Of a DNA stretch of 11,910 bases, positions 5,551-11,910 are shown one piece after another. The DNA is from Bacillus salipaludis (lineage in GTDB: Bacteria > Bacillota > Bacilli > Bacillales_B > DSM-18226). The first letter of the stretch is position 1, and each line of letters starts with the position of its first letter. The notes beneath the pieces are model-generated. The model was given only the letters and a program-made list of their open reading frames with translations, ran no database searches and was not told where the DNA came from. Location of the stretch: the NCBI RefSeq assembly GCF_004358205.1, contig NZ_SMYO01000040.1, positions 1 to 11,910 on the forward strand, read 5' to 3'. Made by a program: the position numbers and the translations under genes.

Positions 5551-7486
5551 TCATTTGATTATCCGTAATCTGAAAAAGAATCTAAAAAACTACTATCTAT
5601 ATGTGTTTGCCCTAGTCTTTAGTGTTGCCTTGTATTTTGCCTTTGTCACTTTGCAATATGACCCGGCGATGGACGCGACAAAGGGCTCCATTAAGGGTGG
5701 CGCTTCCATTCGGGCAGCATCCGTTCTACTTGTCGCCATTGTGGCGATCTTTCTGCTGTACGCGAATACAATCTTCATTAAGAGGCGCAGCAAGGAAATC
5801 GGCCTGTTTCAACTCATTGGGATGACCAAAAGCCGAATATTCCACCTCCTGAGCACTGAGAACTTTTTTCTATATTTCGGCTCCATGGTAATAGGAATAT
5901 TCCTTGGCTTTTCATTTTCCCGATTTATCATGATGATTCTGTTGAAAGTCACGCAAGTGGATGCGGACGCCGTTTTACGATTTTCAACCAAGGCTTTTGT
6001 GCAAACTCTGATTGTGTTCGTCACCATTTATTTGTTGATAATGTTGATGAATTATATATTCATAAAAAAACAGTCCATTTTGGCTTTATTTAGGATTACC
6101 TCGTCGACCGAACAAAAAGTAAAGAAATTATCGATTTGGGAAATTCTGATCGGAATCATTGGTATGATTCTGATAGCGGTTGGCTATTACGTTTCTTCAA
6201 AATTATTTGGCGGCGATTTTACCACGATGAATGAATTATTCATGGCGATGATTGGAATTCTTGGTTCTGTCATCATCGGAACCTATCTGTTTTACAAAGG
6301 CTCCGTCAGTTTTATATTCCATTTGATCCGGAAAAAGAAAGATGGGTATTTAAACATTAACGAGGTCTTATCACTCTCTTCCATTATGTTCCGGATGAAA
6401 TCAAACGCCTTATTATTAACAATTATCACTACTGTTTCCGCTTTGGCCATTGGACTTTTGTCATTAAGTTATATTTCTTACTACTCTGCTGAAAAAATGG
6501 CTAAAAATAATGTGGCTGCCGATTTTGCCTTCACCAAAACGAAGGATGCCGAACAATTTAAAAAGGCATTAGAAGATAATCATCTGCCATTTAATGAAAA
6601 AAGAGCCGAAGTCATTCAAGTAAATGCTGACCTATCGACCATTATGGAAAACGGATTGCAGGAATTAACCATTAAGCAAAGCAGCGTGCCTCTCCCAGTC
6701 GTCAGTGACAAGGCTTTGATAGACATGGATCTGTCACCAGAGGAAACGATCTTTACCGGTTATAATGATTTGCTACAATCATTTATGTCACTAAAAGATT
6801 CAGGGCAAATCAAATTGCATGGACAAAACGAGGACATTTCTTTACAGTATAAAGGCTTAGCAAAAGAATTTATTGTTTCAAAATATTTTACTGGCGGTGG
6901 CTTCCCTGTGGCGGTTGTCAACGACTCTGTCTTCAAACAGTTAAAAAATAATCTTGACCCTACCATCCAAAAGGAATCCTCTTTATTTATTGGGATTACG
7001 TTGAAGGATGAGGAGCATGTTACAAAGGCGAATGATCTGTTCAAAGAAATGTTTGGGAATGAGGACTACTCGATGGATTCTCGGTTGGAAATGAGCAACT
7101 ATCAGAAACAAAATATGGGACTGATCATGTTTATCGTCAGCTTTTTGGGATTAACATTCCTGATTACCTCTGGCTGTATTTTGTATTTTAAACAAATGGG
7201 CGAAGGTGAAGAGGAAATGCCTAGCTACACAATCTTAAGGAAACTCGGGTTTACCTCGGGGGATTTGGTGAAAGGCATTCGCGGGAAGCAGCTGTTTAGT
7301 TTTGGGATTCCTTTAGTAATCGGCTTATCACACAGTTACTTTGCAGTCAAATCTGGCTGGTTCCTCTTTGGGACGGAACTGTGGACACCGATGATTGTAG
7401 TCATGATTGTATATGCCACATTGTACTCTATCTTCGGAATGCTGTCTGTTCAATATTACAAGAAGGTTATTAAAGAAGCCCTATAA
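5540..7486 (+). CDS. bceB: Bacitracin-type ABC transporter permease BceB
   Basis: This 648-aa permease (B. subtilis: 646) has ten predicted membrane segments: about 20-38, 57-80, 106-128, 152-173, 200-217, 234-251, 290-314, 527-549, 586-600 and 616-635. A large extracellular domain of roughly 210 residues (315-525) lies between segments 7 and 8; this is the peptide-sensing region that defines BceB-type permeases. FtsX-like parts flank it ([20 protein letters not shown] at 81-100; [19 protein letters not shown] near 565-583). The start ATG 5540 gives [14 protein letters not shown], like the B. subtilis N-terminus, with GGGAGGGG nine bases upstream inside bceA; an earlier in-frame TTG at 5516 adds eight unlikely residues. 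The external domain is the least conserved part, which may mean a different peptide range. Confidence 0.95.
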   Translation: MSINHLIIRNLKKNLKNYYLYVFALVFSVALYFAFVTLQYDPAMDATKGSIKGGASIRAASVLLVAIVAIFLLYANTIFIKRRSKEIGLFQLIGMTKSRIFHLLSTENFFLYFGSMVIGIFLGFSFSRFIMMILLKVTQVDADAVLRFSTKAFVQTLIVFVTIYLLIMLMNYIFIKKQSILALFRITSSTEQKVKKLSIWEILIGIIGMILIAVGYYVSSKLFGGDFTTMNELFMAMIGILGSVIIGTYLFYKGSVSFIFHLIRKKKDGYLNINEVLSLSSIMFRMKSNALLLTIITTVSALAIGLLSLSYISYYSAEKMAKNNVAADFAFTKTKDAEQFKKALEDNHLPFNEKRAEVIQVNADLSTIMENGLQELTIKQSSVPLPVVSDKALIDMDLSPEETIFTGYNDLLQSFMSLKDSGQIKLHGQNEDISLQYKGLAKEFIVSKYFTGGGFPVAVVNDSVFKQLKNNLDPTIQKESSLFIGITLKDEEHVTKANDLFKEMFGNEDYSMDSRLEMSNYQKQNMGLIMFIVSFLGLTFLITSGCILYFKQMGEGEEEMPSYTILRKLGFTSGDLVKGIRGKQLFSFGIPLVIGLSHSYFAVKSGWFLFGTELWTPMIVVMIVYATLYSIFGMLSVQYYKKVIKEAL

Positions 7487-7490
7487 CGTG

Positions 7491-7538
7491 AAAGGCTCTA
7501 GTATGGTTGTAGATGCTGGAGCCTTTGTTTTATTTTTT
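7491..7538 (+). terminator. Rho-independent terminator of bceAB
   Basis: AAAGGCTCTAG (7491-7501) pairs with CTGGAGCCTTT (7516-7526), 11 bp with one G-U, followed by GTTTTATTTTTT, five bases after the bceB stop. Confidence 0.85.
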
Positions 7539-7588
7539 GTAAGGCTAAGTTAAACTTGTATGTTGATTTCGGCTCCAATCAATATTAA

Positions 7589-7666
7589 AACATCATCAAC
7601 ATTGCTTTTAACACAGGCTATTTTAAAGATTTGTTAGAAGAGCATGGAGTTATTGAAAAGAAATAG
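7589..7666 (+). pseudogene. Unrecognised C-terminal coding remnant
   Basis: A 25-codon open stretch after an in-frame TAA reads NIAFNTGYFKDLLEEHGVIE, then KK and a stop. The charged helical end looks like the tail of a real protein, but I do not recognise the family and there is no start. The stretch 7667-7860 is AT-rich with no feature I can support. Confidence 0.25.
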
Positions 7667-7860
7667 TAAAAGTATTGTCCCTTTTTGAAAAAATCGAAAG
7701 AACAAAACAATATATATTTTAATTATGAAAAGAACATATTCATATAAAATGATAATCCCAATTTACATATCAAATCCATTAGAAAAAGTATGAAAGTAAT
7801 ATGATACTCTTTTTTCTAAACAAAAATGTACAGAATACCCTCTCTTTTAATTAATATATA

Positions 7861-7965
7861 TTAGTAGAACGCCAATACCCATATTTCTAAAACAAAACTT
7901 GCTTGATCATATACATTTTTGTCTATAAAACTATGTGTTAAATTTCTAGCTTCCAGTAAACTCAT
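7861..7965 (-). pseudogene. ABC-F family ATPase, N-terminal remnant (34 codons)
   Basis: The minus strand from ATG 7965 encodes MSLLEARNLTHSFIDKNVYD, then QASFVLE, the characteristic opening of Gram-positive ABC-F ribosome-protection ATPases (MSLL...NLTHSFGDK.LY..ASF.L). The start has AGAGGAA about seven bases upstream, so the initiation region is intact. After residue 27 the resemblance ends where KGEHIGLVG and Walker A should follow, and the frame stops at 34 codons. A single deletion probably removed the rest. Many ABC-F proteins give resistance to lincosamides, streptogramins or pleuromutilins; which type this was cannot be told. Confidence 0.6.
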
Positions 7966-7989
7966 ATTTATTCCTCTTTTCCTAAAAAT

Positions 7990-8062
7990 AAAAAAAGCAA
8001 GGAGACTGTGCCATTTAACGCTAACTCTTTGTATTGGATGGCATTTTGCAAAAATGCACTAT
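7990..8062 (-). promoter_or_regulatory. Leader of the broken ABC-F gene with hairpins and a T-run
   Basis: Between the SDR terminator and the ABC-F start, the minus strand has a hairpin GCATTTT-TGC-AAAATGC (about 8041-8057), a longer pairing TGCCAT...ATGGCA, and then CTTGCTTTTTTTATTTTTAGG. A T-run shortly before a resistance gene is typical of transcription attenuators of ABC-F genes. No leader peptide was identified and the stem directly before the T-run is weak. Confidence 0.3.
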
Positions 8063-8106
8063 CTAAAACAAAGGGCCATAGATAAAGCATTGTCTATAGC
8101 CCTTTA
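8063..8106 (-). terminator. Rho-independent terminator of the SDR gene
   Basis: On the minus strand AAAGGGCTATAGA and TCTATGGCCCTTT form a 13-bp stem with one G-U pair and a 10-nt loop, followed by GTTTTAG. It lies about 25 bases after the SDR stop codon. Confidence 0.78.
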
Positions 8107-8129
8107 GCTACTTGATGTTCTTCTATAGC

Positions 8130-8888
8130 CTATAAAGTTAAACCACCATCGACAAGTGCAATTGAACCTGTCATATAGCTTGCTTTATCCGATGCTAAGA
8201 AAGCAACCATTTCAGCGAGTTCTTTCGGATTTGCATAACGGCCCATTCTCATATTAGATATCTCTTCTGGAACATAACCGCCTTTTTCAAACTGATCAGC
8301 AACACTAGCTGTTAATGCAGTTTGTACACCGCCTGGGCAAAGTGCATTAATACGAATTCCTTTTTTCACATATTCTAGCGCAGCACCTTTGGTTAAACCA
8401 ATAACCGCATGTTTGCTTGCAGAATATACAGCCACACTATGTTCAGGGCGAATTCCTGCAGTAGAAGCAGTATTAATAACGGACCCGCTTCCTTGCTCGT
8501 CCATTACTTTTAATACATATTTCAATCCAAGGAAGACTCCTTTTACATTGATTGCCATAATACGGTCAAATTCGGATTCTTCTACTGTTGTAAAAGGTGC
8601 AAACTTTTGAATAACACCCGCATTATTGAAAAATATATCAATACGCCCATATGTTTCTACGGCTTTATTTACATAGTTTTGTACATCTTCACTTTTCGAT
8701 ACATCCGCAGATACGAAGATCCCTTCTCCGCCTTGTGCCTTAATAAGTTGTAATGTTTCTTCCCCAGTTTCTTTATTAAAATCAACTAAGACAACTTTCG
8801 CACCCTCAGCAGCAAGTTTCAGACTGCTTGCTCTTCCAATTCCGCTTCCTGCCCCAGTGATCACCGCAATTTTATTTGTTAATTCCAT
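8130..8888 (-). CDS. Short-chain dehydrogenase/reductase (classical SDR)
   Basis: This cytosolic NAD(P)-dependent oxidoreductase interconverts an alcohol and a carbonyl on an unidentified small substrate. Numbering from ATG 8888 (252 aa), it has TGAGSGIG (11-18) for dinucleotide binding, D36 after the second strand (VLVDFN), which favours NAD(H), DVS (62-64), NNAG (88-91), N114, S142 and the YSASK catalytic pair Y155/K159, PGGV (185-188), and the C-terminal VDGGLTL. The ATG at 8888 is chosen because AAGGAGG (8897-8903) is eight bases upstream; the in-frame TTG at 8894 is only two bases from that site. It is transcribed divergently from an AraC-type regulator and ends at a strong terminator, so it forms a single-gene unit probably controlled by that neighbour. 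Confidence 0.9.
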   Translation of the reverse strand: MELTNKIAVITGAGSGIGRASSLKLAAEGAKVVLVDFNKETGEETLQLIKAQGGEGIFVSADVSKSEDVQNYVNKAVETYGRIDIFFNNAGVIQKFAPFTTVEESEFDRIMAINVKGVFLGLKYVLKVMDEQGSGSVINTASTAGIRPEHSVAVYSASKHAVIGLTKGAALEYVKKGIRINALCPGGVQTALTASVADQFEKGGYVPEEISNMRMGRYANPKELAEMVAFLASDKASYMTGSIALVDGGLTL

Positions 8889-8945
8889 GTTCAATTCCTC
8901 CTTATTTATGTCTCCCCAGCATCACCTATTCTAAAGCTTCTATTT

Positions 8946-8975
8946 TTGTATTAATTGTAATATTCTACGGATAAT
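8946..8975 (+). promoter_or_regulatory. Candidate promoter of the AraC-type regulator
   Basis: TTGTAT (8946-8951) and GATAAT (8970-8975) with an 18-bp spacer form a reasonable sigma-A promoter about 65 bp upstream of the regulator's start. Confidence 0.45.
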
Positions 8976-8989
8976 AGTATTTTTTTAAT

Positions 8990-9028
8990 GTAATAATAAA
9001 AAGTGTAACCTATTTCAATAAAATTGAA
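8990..9028 (-). promoter_or_regulatory. SDR promoter with overlapping palindrome
   Basis: On the minus strand TTGAAA (9013-9018) and TATTAC (8990-8995) are 17 bp apart, a good promoter for the SDR gene. A perfect palindrome TTCAAT-AAA-ATTGAA (9014-9028) lies over its -35 and just before the regulator gene, where an operator would be expected. Confidence 0.5.
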
Positions 9029-9045
9029 TGGAGTATATGAAATAG

Positions 9046-10296
9046 ATGGAAATATCCAAAAAAGATTTGCAATATATTTGTCAGCTTATTTACGAAATTC
9101 ATCAAATACCCGTCTATTATGTCAACCAATTTGGTGAATTCGAATACGAATTTTCGCGAAGTGCCCTACGGAAAAATCCGTATTATGCTCCGTTGAAGGA
9201 GCAAATCAGCATCTATACGTATGAAGATGATCCCAATGATTTTCCTATCTTCTTTTCTAATTCAAATTTAAACTTTTTCTTTGTCAATCTAAAAAAAACA
9301 AACCTTTTTTTAGGATCCATTATTGTTGGACCTTCTATTATCTCAGAAATATCAGAAGAAAATATAACCAAAATGATAGATAATTTTAAAAGAAACGAGA
9401 ATAAGAGGAATCTCATTGAATATTATCAATCCATTCCCATTATAGACAATCAACAACTTCTAACAATTAGTTTATTGGTTTATTATTTGATTTATCATAA
9501 AAAGTTGGATAAAAGTTTTGTCATCCAAAATAATAAAGCGATAGCACCCGTAATCATTGAAACAGAGGATCCAGACCTTGAGCTTTCGAAAGGGAGAAGG
9601 AATTTCATTTTTCATTCAAATCTTTCATATGAACGTGTTTTGCTTGATTATGTCAAAAACGGACGAATAGATAAAATTCATGATGTCATTAATTACTCAA
9701 TTATCGGGGAGGCAGAATTAGGATTGTTATCTAAACGGAGCCGCTTAAGGAGTGAAAAAAATTTAATGATAACAGGAGTTGCCCTTGTTTGCAGAGCTGC
9801 TATTGAGGGCGGATTAAACGATGAAACAGCCTTTACTTTAAGTGACTTCTATATTCAACAACTAGAGGAATTAGGAAGGTTAAAAGAAATATTAAAATTA
9901 ATGGAAGAAGCTATTATAGATTTTACCAATCGTGTTCACCAATTAAATGATGAAAAATACACTGCAACAGTAACCGCTTGTAAACATTATATTTATAATA
10001 ATCTTTACGGCGAAATCACACTAGATCACCTTGCACAAATGTGTCATTTAAGTCCAAACTACTTATCATCACTATTTAAAAAAGAAGTTGGAATCACAAT
10101 AAGTGAATATATTCAACAGCAACGAGTTGACGAAGCAAAAAAGCTATTAATTTTAACAAATTATCCGATTTCAGACATTGGCACATGGCTAAATTTTAAC
10201 GATCAAAGTTATTTTATAAAAATCTTTAAAAAATACATAGGGTTAACCCCTAGGCAGTTTAGAAATAATCATTCTTCTAAGAATACATCAACATAA
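9046..10296 (+). CDS. AraC-family transcriptional regulator
   Basis: This 416-aa protein ends in an AraC/XylS DNA-binding domain with two helix-turn-helices: LDHLAQMCHLSPNYLSSLFK (326-345) and the second around ISDIGTWLNFNDQSYFIKIF (375-394), closing with the signature FKKYIGLTPRQFR (394-406). The ~300-residue N-terminal part is not a standard cupin. Residues 1-160 resemble the sensor-like part seen in YesN/YSIRK-type regulators of Firmicutes (IHQIPVYYVNQFGEF, then a GSIIVGP strand), and 190-300 are helical. The start ATG has only a GGAG 12 bases upstream, so initiation may be weak; a five-codon mini-frame (ATG at 9028, TAG at 9043-9045) abuts it. The likely target is the divergent SDR gene; the ligand is unknown. 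Its base composition is visibly more AT-rich than bceRSAB. Confidence 0.88.
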   Translation: MEISKKDLQYICQLIYEIHQIPVYYVNQFGEFEYEFSRSALRKNPYYAPLKEQISIYTYEDDPNDFPIFFSNSNLNFFFVNLKKTNLFLGSIIVGPSIISEISEENITKMIDNFKRNENKRNLIEYYQSIPIIDNQQLLTISLLVYYLIYHKKLDKSFVIQNNKAIAPVIIETEDPDLELSKGRRNFIFHSNLSYERVLLDYVKNGRIDKIHDVINYSIIGEAELGLLSKRSRLRSEKNLMITGVALVCRAAIEGGLNDETAFTLSDFYIQQLEELGRLKEILKLMEEAIIDFTNRVHQLNDEKYTATVTACKHYIYNNLYGEITLDHLAQMCHLSPNYLSSLFKKEVGITISEYIQQQRVDEAKKLLILTNYPISDIGTWLNFNDQSYFIKIFKKYIGLTPRQFRNNHSSKNTST

Positions 10297-10318
10297 TTAT
10301 ATATAAATGAAAATTTAA

Positions 10319-10387
10319 TCGTATGATCCGAATGGTCCTGTTGGTGAAAATCCGCGTAATAATCATCCTTATTATAGATTATTATGA
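10319..10387 (+). pseudogene. Unrecognised C-terminal coding remnant
   Basis: Directly after an in-frame TAA, 22 codons read SYDPNGPVGENPRNNHPYYR, then LL and TGA. The proline/asparagine-rich motif is protein-like but I do not recognise it. No start or upstream part remains; it lies 22 bases after the AraC-family stop. It may mark the junction of an old deletion. Confidence 0.25.
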
Positions 10388-10403
10388 ATATGGGAAATTG
10401 ATA

Positions 10404-10448
10404 TAAAAACCCTAATTACTTAATACAACGAGTAATTAGGCTTTGGTT
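10404..10448. terminator. Bidirectional Rho-independent terminator
   Basis: CCTAATTACT (10411-10420) and AGTAATTAGG (10431-10440) form a perfect 10-bp stem. On the minus strand it is followed by GTTTTTAT; on the plus strand the tail CTTTGGTT is weaker. It would end the AraC-family transcript. The stretch 10449-10720 holds nothing I can support. Confidence 0.7.
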
Positions 10449-10721
10449 AATCAAATGATACAAAGTTAATATTTCTAATAAATCATCGTCTATTAAGGAT
10501 TTTTTCTTTCACCATGTTTCCCTATTATTACTAATTGAGTAGATAGTTTATTTTCAACTTAAGCTATTAACTTAAAAACAGGAGAAAAATAGAGGGGAAT
10601 TCAGAAGAATCAAATTATATACGTTTTTATTTCTATTGTTTTCGTTTTCATGGAGAATGTTCCGGTTTTCATTGATTTTGCTAGGATTAATCCAAACGTG
10701 TGATAATTATCGTCAATCCAA

Positions 10722-10847
10722 GATTTTATTCCACGCTTTCTCCGGCCCTTACCTCACGATAAGTACCTTGCGCTTCCTTGGTGGTTGGTCGATGTGCACC
10801 CCCACAGTGGACTTTCACCACCTAGATAGTTGCCATGCCTAGCACAC
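10722..10847 (-). mobile_element. Group IIC intron, truncated 5' remnant
   Basis: On the minus strand from 10847 the sequence GTGTGCTAGGCATGGCAACT continues into TCTAGGTGGTGAAAGTCCAC, closely following the 5' end of bacterial class C introns (GUGUGC..GGCAUGG...GGUGA.AGUCC). Further on, AAGCGCAAGG and CGTGAGGTAAGGGCCGGAGAAAGC-like blocks resemble later parts of domain I, after which similarity stops near 10722. No reverse transcriptase or domain V follows, so it is a dead fragment of about 125 nt. It lies immediately after a terminator hairpin and its T-run, exactly where class C introns insert. Confidence 0.75.
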
Positions 10848-10848
10848 A

Positions 10849-10875
10849 CAAAAAAAGCTGCCGAGATTGGCAGCT
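10849..10875 (-). terminator. Terminator of the DUF4430 gene, used as IIC intron target
   Basis: On the minus strand AGCTGCC and GGCAGCT form a perfect 7-bp stem (loop AATCTC) followed by seven T residues, 64 bases after the stop of the DUF4430 gene. The IIC intron remnant begins a few bases after the T-run. Confidence 0.85.
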
Positions 10876-10938
10876 GGCTCTTCAACTCTTATTTGCTAAA
10901 GAGGCGAATTAAATAACCTCCGTGATGAACATTTCTTT

Positions 10939-11310
10939 TTATTTCATTATTTCTTGTTTATCGTAATCCCTTAACGCCCAAGTTAAAATATCATTTGCGT
11001 AAAGGCCTACTTCGCCTGGTGAAATTTCAACAAACTCACCATCAATAAATGCAGCCCAATGGATGTTTTCTGTAGGTTTTTCAACCAATCCATTGATTCC
11101 TGTAATCATACCGTTTGTTTCCGCTACATCAAAGTTGTTTTTGGTTATGTCGTAAATATTGTCCCCCTCTTCAAATGTTATATTTTTCTTTACTATAACT
11201 TTATTGTTTTGATCAATAATCTGAATAATGCTATTTACTTCGACTGCATATGCTGGATTTGCAAGCCATAAAGCAAACAAAAAGGGGAGTGCAAAAGCAA
11301 GTTTGAACAT
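10939..11310 (-). CDS. Small secreted DUF4430-type protein
   Basis: The 123-aa product has a clear signal peptide: MFK, a hydrophobic core LAFALPFLFALWLA, and a likely cleavage after NPAYA (about residue 22). The ~100-residue mature part looks like DUF4430 (transcobalamin-like/beta-grasp small domain): a strand IIQIIDQNNKVIVKKNITFE, then EGDNIYDITKN, a GMITGINGLVE turn, HWAAFIDGEFV and LYANDILTWALRDY, the last matching the usual GD.I.W.Y ending. Such proteins are exported or anchored and may bind ligands, but the role is unknown; there is no lipobox cysteine or LPXTG. The start at 11310 is set by AGGAGG six bases upstream; an in-frame ATG at 11325 would place that ribosome binding site inside the gene. 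It stands alone with its own terminator. Confidence 0.75.
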   Translation of the reverse strand: MFKLAFALPFLFALWLANPAYAVEVNSIIQIIDQNNKVIVKKNITFEEGDNIYDITKNNFDVAETNGMITGINGLVEKPTENIHWAAFIDGEFVEISPGEVGLYANDILTWALRDYDKQEIMK

Positions 11311-11375
11311 ATATATCCTCCTCATTTTTTCTTATTTTTTCCTAATGTCATTTAATAATGAGTGTTATTTGCATA

Positions 11376-11403
11376 TAAAAACACCTAACAAGTTGTTAGG
11401 TGT
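11376..11403 (-). terminator. Rho-independent terminator after the ABC exporter remnant
   Basis: ACACCTAAC and GTTAGGTGT form a perfect 9-bp stem (5-nt loop) followed on the minus strand by TTTTTATATG. It lies downstream of the ABC exporter pseudogene and separates it from the DUF4430 gene. Confidence 0.8.
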
Positions 11404-11459
11404 AATTTCAAATATAAATAGAATTAACTATAACAGAACGGGTTTCCGGTAATATGCAG

Positions 11460-11676
11460 TTAAAATTTATTATGAAAGGGATCTTGTTTATTCCACAATT
11501 CAGTATAGTGCCCATTCGGATTTGATAATAGAGTTTCGTGGTTTCCTACTTCTACGATTCTTCCTCTACGATTTTATCAACATAGGTTATAGCCGATAAT
11601 CTGTGTGTACTAAGATAGTTGTTTTTCCTTTATATACTTCATTTATGGTTTGCTGGATTTCCTTTTCAATTTGTTT
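11460..11676 (-). pseudogene. ABC exporter (MsbA/LmrA-type) C-terminal remnant, frameshifted
   Basis: The minus strand encodes EKEIQQTINEVYKGKTTILV and then breaks where the H-loop (usually THRLS) should follow, giving HTDYRL and a stop. In other frames come TYVDKIV, then VEVGNHETLLSNPNGHYTEL followed by WNKQDPFHNKF and TAA at 11462-11460. Together these trace the end of an ABC exporter nucleotide-binding domain (I..AHR...D.I.V...G.I.E.G.H..LL...G.Y..L), with at least two frameshifts and the Walker A, signature and Walker B regions missing. It is non-functional. The group II intron 3' end lies about 85 bp upstream of its surviving part. Confidence 0.72.
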
Positions 11677-11725
11677 TCATTTTAGCATATTTTACTTCAG
11701 CTAAACTGCAACGTCACCACTATAA

Positions 11726-11752
11726 AAAAAGTGATTGCCGCAGCAACCCCCT
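11726..11752 (-). terminator. Terminator-like hairpin beside the right-edge intron
   Basis: On the minus strand GGTTGC and GCAATC pair (one G-U) around TGCG, followed by AC and seven T residues. It lies in the 3' exon about 10 bases after the intron end. Confidence 0.55.
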
Positions 11753-11761
11753 CTTTAACAT

Positions 11762-11910
11762 GTCGAGTAGAAGGGAGCCTTTCTACCTTGCGGTAGATTG
11801 TACTCCTCCCCCCTCACAGAACCGTGCTTGCGCTATTAACGCACACGGCTCCTCCTAGTCATCATTTACAAAATATAGCTAATTTCTTTTCTTAAGTCGT
11901 ATATATTAAC
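11762..11910 (-). mobile_element. Group II intron, 3' end with domains V and VI (partial)
   Basis: On the minus strand domain V (11852-11818) reads GAGCCGTGTGCG, a small loop, CGCA, bulge AG, CACGGTTCT: the conserved lower stem with AGC triad and two-base bulge. Domain VI follows, with the stem TCTACC-GCAA-GGTAGA and flanking GGGAG/CTCCC, and the intron ends in CTTCTACTCGAC at 11762. The AGC rather than CGC triad speaks against class C. Bases 11853-11910 belong to domain IV; a frame ending at a TAA near 11863 could be the tail of the maturase gene, but too little is visible. The body of the intron lies beyond the right edge. Confidence 0.87.

Noticed and set aside
7919..7950. A second Ter-like match, CTATGTGTTAAATTTC, on the plus strand
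   Set aside because: It matches fewer consensus positions (about 16 of 25) and its bases are explained by the NLTHSF codons of the ABC-F remnant on the other strand.
7919..8107. 62-codon open frame on the plus strand
   Set aside because: It covers the ABC-F remnant, its leader and the SDR terminator on the opposite strand; no family resemblance.
8889..8894. TTG at 8894 as the SDR start
   Set aside because: Only two bases separate it from the AAGGAGG site; the ATG at 8888 has normal spacing.
10636..10842. 68-codon open frame on the plus strand
   Set aside because: Its second half is antisense to the group IIC intron remnant and its composition is not protein-like; no ribosome binding site.
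11311..11325. ATG at 11325 as the DUF4430 start
   Set aside because: The AGGAGG ribosome binding site would lie inside the coding region; the ATG at 11310 is correctly spaced and gives a clean signal peptide.
11762..11910. Right-edge intron as a class C intron
   Set aside because: Domain V has the AGC triad, whereas the class C reference I recall has CGC, and the long domain VI also fits class A/B better.
1..11910. CRISPR array, tRNA or rRNA genes
   Set aside because: No regularly spaced repeats, tRNA cloverleaf or rRNA-like conserved blocks were seen on either strand.

Overview
The window reads as low-GC Gram-positive chromosomal DNA from the Bacillus group. The signs are strong AGGAGG-type ribosome binding sites, TTG and GTG starts, Bacillus-type Rho-independent terminators, a close homologue of the Bacillus replication termination protein Rtp, and a complete bacitracin-type BceRSAB module nearly collinear with that of B. 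subtilis. Family assignments rest on remembered sequences and motifs; no search was run.

Layout. Bases 1-132 are the 5' end of a group II intron on the minus strand, running off the left edge. At 226-1084 is a xenobiotic (CatB/Vat-type) acetyltransferase with a sigma-A promoter, a 17-codon leader peptide and competing hairpins that look like a drug-inducible translational attenuator. Bases 1085-1846 hold no intact gene, only a structured, probably mobile-element-derived remnant and eroded coding. A minus-strand rtp gene (1847-2239) follows, with a Ter-like site just upstream. Bases 2355-2900 are AT-rich, with strong inverted repeats and a heme-binding (DUF336/GlcG) protein remnant. At 2989-7538 are bceR-bceS and bceA-bceB, with a BceR operator between the pairs and a terminator at the end. 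Bases 7540-8107 carry remnants, including the first 27 codons of an ABC-F gene. An SDR dehydrogenase (minus) and an AraC-family activator (plus) are divergent at 8130-10296. The right end has a small secreted DUF4430 protein (minus), a group IIC intron 5' remnant placed just after its terminator, a decayed ABC-exporter gene, and finally domains V-VI and the 3' end of a second group II intron (minus) running off the right edge.

How the parts work together. BceA-BceB senses and removes the antimicrobial peptide, BceS and BceR relay the signal, and BceR should activate bceAB through the palindrome at the end of bceS. The acetyltransferase is a second antibiotic-resistance function, apparently induced by ribosome stalling. 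Rtp suggests this DNA lies near the replication terminus, which fits the density of pseudogenes and intron pieces. The AraC regulator probably controls its divergent SDR neighbour. The two edge introns have the same orientation and could be copies of one element; this cannot be settled from inside the window.
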